DNA from: Clostridia bacterium
GTDB lineage: Bacteria; Bacillota; Clostridia; Christensenellales; Borkfalkiaceae
Direction: 5' to 3'
NCBI GenBank assembly: GCA_017503885.1
Contig: JAFVSF010000016.1
Coordinates: forward strand, 1-16,140
DNA length: 16,140 nt
Shown here: piece after piece, positions 6,518-13,021 of the stretch
Layout: the number at the start of each line of letters is the position of its first letter
Position numbering within the stretch: position 1 is the stretch's first letter
Program-made: the position numbers and the translations under genes
Notes under the pieces: generated by a model
Seen by the model: the letters and a program-made list of their open reading frames with translations, nothing else
What the model was told of the DNA's origin: nothing
The model's database searches: none

Positions 6518-7789
6518 TTATATTATTGATAAATTCTTTAAAAGTGCTTTTTCTGGGCCTTGATAATTGTCTTTAACTACAACTTTTTCAGCCAAGCGAA
6601 TAGCGTTTAAAACGTCGCTGAGTTTTCCACTCATTGAAATACCAGTAACTGGCACTTTCTTTTCTCCGTCAAAGTAGTATGCAAGTCGAATTTCTCCACC
6701 TATGTAATCGTTATAAAGGTCGAGTTGTAAGCCCGAAAGAGAAACACACTCAAAATATGGCTCTTTAGCAATTTCATCTTCAGTGAGCGTTCCTTTCTCC
6801 AATTTTACACATCTAAGGTCGCCCGTTACCTCTTCGCCCAAATACGAACCGAATCTATGCGAGCCGTAATAAGCCTTGGCAACACCGTTTTCAATAACCT
6901 TTTTATCTTTTAAAGTTACTCCGTCTCCGTCGAAGATAGCCGAAAATCTACTGCCCTCAATTTCGTGACACATACTAACGTTTATAACGTCGCCCGTTCT
7001 ATCCTTTTGAATAACGTCTCCTTTGGAGAAAACGTTAGCGTGCGAATAAACGGTTGCAAAATTAAGACTGTCAACAATCTCGCCAATAAGATGAGAAACC
7101 TCTCTTGCTGGGAGAACTACGTTTGCAGTACAAGGAGCAGGCTTAATAGCAAATTGTCTATCTCTTACCTCTCTCATTCTCTCGTCGATTTCAGCAGTAA
7201 TTTCCTCTGCGTTAAAATCGGTAAAATGGTATGCTTCGTAAAGTTCAACGGACTCTCCGTTTTCCGTCCACGTAGGAATAGCCTCTATCATTGCTCTATA
7301 TTTAACTTGTGATTTATCTACGCCTCTACTGTTTACAACCGAAGATTTTTCCTTATAAATAAAAATTTCGAGAGCATTTATCGAGCCGTTTTGATAACAG
7401 TCTGCCTTTTTAACTGCTTCGGCAATCATTTTTGCAAGTTCGCAAGGCTCGTAGGAGGTAAAGTTTGAAGAAATAGCAACGTCGAGTTTGTCGCCAGTTG
7501 GAATTTCGTAAGGCTTATTTTTAACGAGTTTTGCTCTTTTTGCCGCCGTCTCTATCTTTTTTGCTACCTCTTCTTCCGTCATTGATGCGTAAACCGAAAA
7601 AGAAGAGTCGCCCTTTACACCGTCGCCGTCTACGTAAACTGTAACTATAGCATCTTCGGTAGAAGTCGCTCTAACAGTTTCAAGTTTACCCAAAACGAAG
7701 AAATTTTCATAGCTTTCGGTAAATAGCAAATTTACTTTAAAATCGGTTATATCTTTATTTTGTCTTAATAATTTAACGATATCTATCAT
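6518..7789 (-). CDS. tldE: TldE/PmbA-type subunit of the TldD/TldE metalloprotease
   Basis: Non-catalytic partner of TldD. In E. coli the heterodimer degrades unfolded or flexible peptides, including the CcdA antitoxin, and cleaves the leader of microcin B17. The 423-aa product matches the family in length. It has the C-terminal landmarks of PmbA, such as AKAYYGSHRFGSYLG and the TGISMSGKLSDVL stretch, and it lacks the HExxxH motif, as expected for this subunit. Its ATG overlaps the tldD stop codon (ATGA), indicating translational coupling and equal amounts. A terminator follows directly. No RiPP precursor or toxin-antitoxin pair is seen beside it, so its natural substrate here is open. Confidence 0.92.
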   Translation of the reverse strand: MIDIVKLLRQNKDITDFKVNLLFTESYENFFVLGKLETVRATSTEDAIVTVYVDGDGVKGDSSFSVYASMTEEEVAKKIETAAKRAKLVKNKPYEIPTGDKLDVAISSNFTSYEPCELAKMIAEAVKKADCYQNGSINALEIFIYKEKSSVVNSRGVDKSQVKYRAMIEAIPTWTENGESVELYEAYHFTDFNAEEITAEIDERMREVRDRQFAIKPAPCTANVVLPAREVSHLIGEIVDSLNFATVYSHANVFSKGDVIQKDRTGDVINVSMCHEIEGSRFSAIFDGDGVTLKDKKVIENGVAKAYYGSHRFGSYLGEEVTGDLRCVKLEKGTLTEDEIAKEPYFECVSLSGLQLDLYNDYIGGEIRLAYYFDGEKKVPVTGISMSGKLSDVLNAIRLAEKVVVKDNYQGPEKALLKNLSII

Positions 7790-9177
7790 GCGAGTTTCAC
7801 CTTAACCTTTAAACATGGTCCACCGTCGGACACTTTAACCCATTCTTTATAACCTTTTCCACAACTGCCTGCACCTATTACTTCAAAATCGTTTGAAATC
7901 ATGGTAATAGATTTTAAAAGTTCTGGAACGCTACCACTCATAACTACTGGAGAAACGTAGTTTTCGGTAAGTTTACCATCAACGATTTCTATGCCGTATT
8001 CAGCAGTACACTGAATTTGCCAGTTTTTAGGATCTTCCATACCGTTGTTCGTTTCAAAAAGCATATAGCCGTGCTTTATAGACTTTATCATATCTTCAAG
8101 GTTATCGTTTCCCTTTTCAAAGAAAGTATTAGTCATACGTGAATACGCTTTTCTCTTGTAAGATTCTCTTCTTCCGTTACCGGTAGGCTCTGTTTTAAGC
8201 ACGGATGCAGAAACGAGGTCAGATATACCTGTTACGAGTATTCCATCTTTAATAATTTGAGTATCGTGTGCTAAAACTCCGTCGTCGTCAAAGAAATAGG
8301 ACGCAGCAGAAAGGGTTGCACTTGCCCCGTCTCGCATGTTAGTAATTGGAGATGCAACGTATTTGCCTACGTATTCTTTTGCGAGTGCTCTTTCCTTTAC
8401 AAATTGATCCATTTCAACGCCGTGACCAAAAGCCTCGTGAGCGATAAGTCCTGTAATAGAACTATCGGTTATTACGTCGTAAACGCCAGGTGTTATAGGC
8501 GTTGCTTTTGCCAAGTGGCGTGCCTTATCTAAAAGTTTATCAACTTTTTTAGGGAGATTTTCAAGAACGTCACTCAATAGATAATAGTGTCTACCCTCTC
8601 TTGGCTGAACCATCTTTCCGTCGAAATAAGTTGCCATACACAAACCGTTTACCCAACCGTAATGTTGGTCGAGTTCTCTATTTTTTGAAATAAAGATTTT
8701 AGAAACGGTGTATGGTTGAAGCATTACCATTGCATTTACTACTTTTTGGTCTTTGGACAAAATTTCATCTTTAAGGTTTACGCAAAAATCTAAAAGTTGC
8801 TCGTCAGTATAGTTAGCAAAATCCGATTCCCTTACAAAAGATTTTACAAGTGGCTCGTCTTTAACCTCCGTACCCTCTACGGTATCTACGCCTTCGGCTA
8901 ACTTTACCTCTTTAAAAATCTTGTCAGCCAAAACTCTTATATCTCCACTGATTTCACTTAAAGAATATTCGTAAAATGCTTTTCCGTCGTGCATTTTCAA
9001 AGCGAAACCACACTCGCCAGAGCCGTCTCTAACCGACTGAGCGTTTTTATTTGCCATATACACGGTTGCTTGACAATCTGTACCTAACACGCTTACGTAA
9101 TCAAATTTTTCGCCAAGATAACCAACGAGTTTTTTAAGCTCTGCTCTTTTTGACTCTAAATATGTTGAAAAAGGCAT
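7786..9177 (-). CDS. tldD: TldD-type zinc metalloprotease, catalytic subunit
   Basis: Catalytic subunit of the TldD/TldE protease, which threads unfolded peptides into a closed chamber and cleaves them; cytoplasmic. The 463-aa product has the family zinc motif HEAFGHG, with His247, Glu248 and His252, and the conserved C-terminal GAGSCGKGYKEW segment containing the family Cys ligand region. Length is close to the E. coli protein (481 aa). AAGGAGGG lies just upstream of the ATG, behind a perfect consensus promoter. The gene overlaps tldE by 4 bases. No signal peptide is present. Adjacency to the lipoproteins appears incidental, since a terminator and a separate promoter intervene. Confidence 0.95.
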   Translation of the reverse strand: MPFSTYLESKRAELKKLVGYLGEKFDYVSVLGTDCQATVYMANKNAQSVRDGSGECGFALKMHDGKAFYEYSLSEISGDIRVLADKIFKEVKLAEGVDTVEGTEVKDEPLVKSFVRESDFANYTDEQLLDFCVNLKDEILSKDQKVVNAMVMLQPYTVSKIFISKNRELDQHYGWVNGLCMATYFDGKMVQPREGRHYYLLSDVLENLPKKVDKLLDKARHLAKATPITPGVYDVITDSSITGLIAHEAFGHGVEMDQFVKERALAKEYVGKYVASPITNMRDGASATLSAASYFFDDDGVLAHDTQIIKDGILVTGISDLVSASVLKTEPTGNGRRESYKRKAYSRMTNTFFEKGNDNLEDMIKSIKHGYMLFETNNGMEDPKNWQIQCTAEYGIEIVDGKLTENYVSPVVMSGSVPELLKSITMISNDFEVIGAGSCGKGYKEWVKVSDGGPCLKVKVKLA

Positions 9178-9205
9178 AATTCCCTCCTTAATTTTTAATG
9201 GAAAG

Positions 9206-9234
9206 ATTATACGCCTTTATCTTTTATTTGTCAA
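9206..9234 (-). promoter_or_regulatory. Promoter of tldD-tldE
   Basis: On the minus strand both hexamers are perfect: TTGACA (plus 9229-9234), a 17-base spacer and TATAAT (9206-9211). It lies back to back with the promoter of the divergent transporter gene, about 60 bases apart, with no obvious shared operator between them. Confidence 0.93.
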
Positions 9235-9294
9235 TTTTGAAAAGGGGTTTTGTCTTATTTTTCATTAATTTAACACCAAATAAGTATAAAATGG

Positions 9295-9323
9295 TTTACA
9301 ATTTATGTTTTTTGTGATATAAT
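9295..9323 (+). promoter_or_regulatory. Promoter of the CNNM/CorC-type transporter
   Basis: TTTACA (9295-9300), a 17-base spacer and TATAAT (9318-9323) with an extended TGA just before it. Transcription would start near 9330, giving a leader of about 50 nt. Confidence 0.88.
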
Positions 9324-9332
9324 GTCTTACAA

Positions 9333-9362
9333 TTATCCATAACTTGTTAAAGACGTGGATAA
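9333..9362 (+). promoter_or_regulatory. Stem-loop at the 5' end of the transporter mRNA
   Basis: TTATCCA (9333-9339) is the exact reverse complement of TGGATAA (9356-9362), giving a 7-bp stem at the very start of the predicted transcript; UAA-CUUG-UUA can pair inside the loop. The ribosome binding site AAGGAG (9371-9376) lies just below. It may stabilise the mRNA end. It is too small for a known magnesium riboswitch. Confidence 0.45.
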
Positions 9363-9382
9363 AATTTTACAAGGAGTCACGT

Positions 9383-10678
9383 ATGGACACAGAACCCCCT
9401 CCTGTGAACTTAATCGGTGCTTATTTAATCTCGATTATAGTTCTCATTTTACTCTCGGCGTTCTTTTCGGCTACCGAAACCGCCTTTACCTCCGTTAACA
9501 AAGCAAGACTAAAACTTCTTGCTGAAGACGGGAAAAAATCGGCTAAAACAGCCCTTTATTTAACAGAAAATTACGATAGACTTTTGTTTACAATTTTAAT
9601 TGGTAACAATATCGTAAATATCGCCATGACAACCATTGCTGGTCTTATGTTTGCACAGTTGATTACCTCTGCAAGCCTTTCAGCAACTATAACCACTGTG
9701 GCAACGACGGTTGCAGTTTTAATTTTTGGCGAAATTACTCCAAAAACTATTGCGAAAGAAGTTCCAGAAAAATTCGTTTGTTTTGCAGGAAGTATAATAT
9801 CGTTTTTCATAATTATACTCTACCCTTTAAACATTTTCTTTACGGGTTGGAAATTACTTCTTACAAAGGTGTTTAAGTTTAAAAGCGTTGACGTTATTAC
9901 TGAAGAAGAACTTTTAACCTACGTTGAAGAGGCAAGTGAAGACGGCACGTTAGACGAAAGCGAAACCGAACTTATCTCTGGTGCGATTGAATTTAACGAC
10001 GTTGAAGTCGGCGATATTTTAGTACCTAGAGTAAACGTCGTAGCCGTTGAAATGGATACGCCTATGGATGAAATTAAAGACGTCTTTTTACAAAACGGAT
10101 TCTCAAGAGTTCCCGTTTATAAAAACTCGATTGATACCATTATCGGTATGATTCACGAAAAGGACTTCTTTAACGCATACTTAAAAGGGACTAAAAACAT
10201 TAAGGGGCTTATAACCTCTATGGCAATCGCCACTGAACATATGAAAGTATCCGTACTCCTTCGTACCCTTCAAAAGCAAAAGGTACATATGGCAACCGTT
10301 CTTGACGAATATGGTGGCACGCTTGGTATCGTAACTTTAGAAGACATTTTAGAAGAACTCGTTGGCGAGATTTGGGACGAGCATGACGAAATTGTAAACT
10401 ACTTCACCAAAGTAGACGATACTACTTATCTCGTTGACGGTAACGCTGAACTCTCTGATTTTTGCGAACTTTTTGAGCAAGAAGAAGATGAAGAATGGGA
10501 TTCTAACACGGTATCCGGTTGGGTTATCGAACGCTTTGGCGAAATTCCTTCTATCGGTGCAACATTTGATTATAACAACCTTGAAATTACAGTAGTTAAA
10601 CGCAATTTGAGAAAGGTTCTTGAAATAAAAGTTATAATTAAAAACCCAGAAGAAATGGAAGAAAAAGAAGAAGAATAG
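9383..10678 (+). CDS. CNNM/CorC-family membrane protein (DUF21, two CBS, CorC_HlyC domains)
   Basis: Likely divalent-cation (Mg2+ or Co2+) transporter or efflux protein; homologues are often named haemolysin C-like. The start is the ATG at 9383, preceded by AAGGAG; an upstream TTG start has no such site. The 431-aa product has an N-terminal DUF21 membrane domain (about 10-160) with SAFFSATETAF (25-35), GNNIVNI and the CNNM signature GEITPK (116-121). Two CBS domains follow (about 208-330, with SRVPVY at 241-246 and LDEYGGTLGIVTLEDILEEL in the second). A C-terminal CorC_HlyC domain (about 345-420) ends in an acidic tail. Architecture is complete. It is monocistronic, with its own promoter and terminator. 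Confidence 0.93.
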   Translation: MDTEPPPVNLIGAYLISIIVLILLSAFFSATETAFTSVNKARLKLLAEDGKKSAKTALYLTENYDRLLFTILIGNNIVNIAMTTIAGLMFAQLITSASLSATITTVATTVAVLIFGEITPKTIAKEVPEKFVCFAGSIISFFIIILYPLNIFFTGWKLLLTKVFKFKSVDVITEEELLTYVEEASEDGTLDESETELISGAIEFNDVEVGDILVPRVNVVAVEMDTPMDEIKDVFLQNGFSRVPVYKNSIDTIIGMIHEKDFFNAYLKGTKNIKGLITSMAIATEHMKVSVLLRTLQKQKVHMATVLDEYGGTLGIVTLEDILEELVGEIWDEHDEIVNYFTKVDDTTYLVDGNAELSDFCELFEQEEDEEWDSNTVSGWVIERFGEIPSIGATFDYNNLEITVVKRNLRKVLEIKVIIKNPEEMEEKEEE

Positions 10679-10692
10679 TTTTAAGTTAAAAC

Positions 10693-10728
10693 AAAACCCT
10701 TGCGATAAGCTTTTTATCCAAGGGTTTT
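10693..10728 (+). terminator. Intrinsic terminator after the transporter gene
   Basis: AAAACCCTTG (10693-10702) pairs with CAAGGGTTTT (10719-10728), and GATAA/TTATC extends the stem past a one-base bulge to a 5-base loop. Further T residues follow on the plus strand. Confidence 0.93.
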
Positions 10729-10764
10729 TTCTTTGATTATAAACGGCGTTTATTTAGTTTTCAC

Positions 10765-10794
10765 TTGACAATGTTTGTTAAAAAAACATATAAT
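10765..10794 (+). promoter_or_regulatory. Promoter with inverted repeat, upstream of the zinc-ribbon membrane protein
   Basis: Consensus TTGACA (10765-10770), an 18-base spacer and consensus TATAAT (10789-10794). The spacer holds an inverted repeat, ATGTTT (10771-10776) and AAACAT (10784-10789), running into the first base of the -10. A repressor bound there would block the polymerase. The promoter is well supported; the operator idea is inference. Confidence 0.8.
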
Positions 10795-10847
10795 TGATCA
10801 TATTGACGAAGACGCCAATTGAATAAACTCGAGTAAAGGAGATTAAA

Positions 10848-11588
10848 ATGCTATTTTTAAAAAGATTTCTTTTCGGTCTATTGAAGATTATACCTGATCT
10901 TTTTTCCGCAGTTGGAGACACGAGTTCCCCAGGTTTAATATTTTTTACAATACTTGGCAATATAACGGTCGTAGGTATCTTAATATACCTTTTTGTACAA
11001 GATAACGACGGTGTGGACGACAACGTTATATATAGCAAAAATATGCTCGGCTGCACAAAAGCCAAATGCAATTTAAAGCTTCTCCCTAGAGCAATAATGC
11101 TCATTTTGGTAGACGTTATTTTTGTAGCGGGCTCTATGCTTATTTTTGAAGAGTTTGACGCACCCAGTATTTTAACGGTTGTTTCCATTATAAAATACGC
11201 CGTTTCTGCGGGGCTTGGCATTTTCAAATATGCAAGAATGAATGAAACATCCGGAAATTTTGTATTTTGCAAAAATTGCCGTAGGCTTTTTAATCAACAA
11301 TCGCAAACTGTTTCTAGAAGCAATAAACAAGACGTTGTATACAGATCCCACAACGAGGAAATTGGTAAAATTAAAAGTGGCGATACCACTCTTGCAAAGG
11401 TGTACGTCAAGCAAAAAGACCCTTACGTACAATCCTCTACTACCACTAAAACAAACCGAAAGTGTCCTTACTGCAAAACAAACCACTTTAAAACTAAAAC
11501 CAGCGTGAATACCGTTGATTACAACACCCACGTAAATAATCTCCAAACTCTTATAGATGCGTTTGAAAAAACTAGTAAAAAAGATTGA
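10848..11588 (+). CDS. Membrane protein with split Cys4 zinc-ribbon-like tail, unknown function
   Basis: Family not recognised. The 246-aa product has three hydrophobic segments at about 29-50, 80-100 and 106-126, followed by a soluble tail. The tail holds CKNC (141-144) and CPYC (206-209), about 60 residues apart, which could fold together as one zinc ribbon with a polar Ser/Thr/Lys insert; two more Cys (69 and 74) lie in the first loop. AAAGGAG precedes the ATG. No terminator separates it from the ferritin-like gene, so read-through into that gene is possible. The Cys pairs are visible; zinc binding, a redox role and any link with the neighbour are inference. Confidence 0.75.
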   Translation: MLFLKRFLFGLLKIIPDLFSAVGDTSSPGLIFFTILGNITVVGILIYLFVQDNDGVDDNVIYSKNMLGCTKAKCNLKLLPRAIMLILVDVIFVAGSMLIFEEFDAPSILTVVSIIKYAVSAGLGIFKYARMNETSGNFVFCKNCRRLFNQQSQTVSRSNKQDVVYRSHNEEIGKIKSGDTTLAKVYVKQKDPYVQSSTTTKTNRKCPYCKTNHFKTKTSVNTVDYNTHVNNLQTLIDAFEKTSKKD

Positions 11589-11614
11589 TTAAGCATACGA
11601 ATAAGTCTTTGATG

Positions 11615-11643
11615 CGTTTAAAAACTTTTTAAACGGATATAAT
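11615..11643 (+). promoter_or_regulatory. Perfect 21-base palindrome abutting the -10 of the ferritin-like gene
   Basis: CGTTTAAAAA and TTTTTAAACG are exact reverse complements around a central C (11615-11635). Two bases later comes TATAAT (11638-11643). No good -35 hexamer is present; the palindrome occupies that place, so this looks like an operator for a dimeric regulator, acting as repressor or as activator of a -35-poor promoter. It has no T-run beyond the stem, so it is unlikely to be a terminator for the upstream gene. Confidence 0.6.
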
Positions 11644-11653
11644 TTACTCAAAA

Positions 11654-11664
11654 CCCCAATGGGG
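11654..11664 (+). promoter_or_regulatory. Small hairpin just above the ferritin-like ribosome binding site
   Basis: CCCC-AAT-GGGG forms a short, GC-only stem near the predicted 5' end of the mRNA, 3 bases before AAAGGAGA. Such a stem is notable in AT-rich DNA and could affect translation or mRNA stability; this is inference. Confidence 0.35.
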
Positions 11665-11685
11665 CAAAAGGAGATAAATTAAACT

Positions 11686-12960
11686 ATGAATCCGTTTAAA
11701 GAAAAAGCAAATTCGCAAGAAAGCTACCTACAATCGTTCAAAGACCTATACCCAAAGGCTTACAACAAAAACGAGACAGACCCTTATACTAAAACTAGAA
11801 TTATTTTGGCGGCGGGTGCAGAATGGGAGGCAAACTGGTTTTCTCACCAAATGCACAGAAATATCTCTAACACCGATCTAAGAAGAGATATCGCCTTGAC
11901 TAGATTTTTAGAAAAACAGCAACAGCAAAAAATAGTAAACTTGAAACCCGTTGATGAAACAGTTTTAGAAACTACTATAACTTACGAGCAATTAGCCGTT
12001 GATTTAACTGCTGAAATGGCTCAAAAAGAAAGCGATTTTTACGTTAAAAAAGCATTGGATTTTGCTTTGCTTGAAGACTTTGACCATTTGTATAGATACT
12101 CAAATCTTCTTGATATGGATTATGGCGTACACGCTGAAAGGCTTGTAGGTGGATACACCGAAATTACACCTGCAAGACCAACGGTTGCACACCACCGTCA
12201 CCCTGTAGACAACGTAAAAAGGTGTATAAACGGCAAAAAAGCGTCTACGCAAACGATTTTAAACACTATGATAATTACTGCTGCTGAGCAACAAACAATG
12301 AACTATTATATGAACCAATCTGCCTTTTATATAAACGATTTGGGCAGAAAATTGTTTGAAGAAATTTGTTTAGTTGAAGAAGAACACGTAACACAATACG
12401 GAGCACTTATAGACACTTCTCCCGATTGGCTAGAGTGCAATCTTTGGCACGAATATACAGAATGTTTCGTGTATTGGTCTAACTATATGACCGAAACGGA
12501 TAAAAACATTAAAAAGATTTGGGAGCATTTCTTTGAAATTGAACTATCTCATCTTCACGGTGCGGTAGAGCTTTTAAAGAAATACTCTAAAAAAGATTAT
12601 AACGAAGTTATACTAGATGCTGAATTTCCAGAACCACTTTCTCTTCACTCTAATATCGACTACGTTAAAGATATCATTGCAAACACCGTTCAGTATACTG
12701 GCGATTTAGAAGACTATAAGGACGTTTCTGCTTTAGAAAAAGAGTCAAGATTTTTCACTTATAACCCAAAGATAAACTGCCCTATAAAGGATATGGCATC
12801 ACATAAGGTTATTGAAAACTATATCAAGAAAAATGGCAACGACTACCGATTTGAAACAAGCGAAAATCCTATCGAAGCACTTAGATGCAGAACGTGCGAC
12901 AACACAGAAGTCGGCTTTAACCCAGAGGTGGCAAAATCAACAAAATTTAAGCAAAATTAA
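11686..12960 (+). CDS. Ferritin-like putative diiron protein with three E...[E/D]xxH units
   Basis: Specific family not recognised. The 424-aa soluble product is mostly helical. It shows the ligand pattern of diiron four-helix bundles: Glu201 with Glu231xxHis234, then Glu256 with Glu286xxHis289, each pair exactly 30 residues apart (33 in bacterioferritin). A third unit with the same spacing, Glu101 with Asp131xxHis134, lies further upstream. Additional visible points are EWEANWFSH (46-54), a His-rich HHRH (169-172) and a C-terminal CRTC (401-404). It may reduce peroxide or oxygen, store iron, or oxidise a substrate; the substrate cannot be told. AAAGGAG precedes the ATG. A shared terminator ends the gene. 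Confidence 0.75.
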   Translation: MNPFKEKANSQESYLQSFKDLYPKAYNKNETDPYTKTRIILAAGAEWEANWFSHQMHRNISNTDLRRDIALTRFLEKQQQQKIVNLKPVDETVLETTITYEQLAVDLTAEMAQKESDFYVKKALDFALLEDFDHLYRYSNLLDMDYGVHAERLVGGYTEITPARPTVAHHRHPVDNVKRCINGKKASTQTILNTMIITAAEQQTMNYYMNQSAFYINDLGRKLFEEICLVEEEHVTQYGALIDTSPDWLECNLWHEYTECFVYWSNYMTETDKNIKKIWEHFFEIELSHLHGAVELLKKYSKKDYNEVILDAEFPEPLSLHSNIDYVKDIIANTVQYTGDLEDYKDVSALEKESRFFTYNPKINCPIKDMASHKVIENYIKKNGNDYRFETSENPIEALRCRTCDNTEVGFNPEVAKSTKFKQN

Positions 12961-12975
12961 ATATTGCACCAAACA

Positions 12976-13010
12976 AAAACCCCTTGATAATCAACCTATC
13001 AAGGGGTTTT
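12976..13010. terminator. Bidirectional terminator, copy 1 of an exact 35-bp repeat
   Basis: A perfect 14-bp stem (12976-12989 with 12997-13010) has a 7-base loop and sits between converging genes, 15 bases after the ferritin-like stop and 11 bases after the metallophosphatase stop. T-rich runs follow on both strands. All 35 bases, loop included, recur in the same orientation at 14886-14920. Confidence 0.93.
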
Positions 13011-13021
13011 CACTGTTTTGT

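Noticed and set aside
6518..9177. A RiPP or toxin-antitoxin cluster around tldD-tldE
   Set aside because: No short precursor peptide, modification enzyme or antitoxin gene is seen nearby; the pair stands alone between its own promoter and terminator.
9333..9362. Pair of DnaA-box-like sequences (TTATCCATA and TTATCCACG on opposite strands)
   Set aside because: Each differs from the consensus by one base, there are only two, and they lie in an mRNA leader rather than near dnaA or dnaN, so chance or a stem-loop is simpler.
9344..9382. TTG start of the CNNM/CorC gene upstream of the chosen ATG
   Set aside because: No ribosome binding site is present and it lies inside the 5' stem-loop; the ATG at 9383 has AAGGAG at the right distance.
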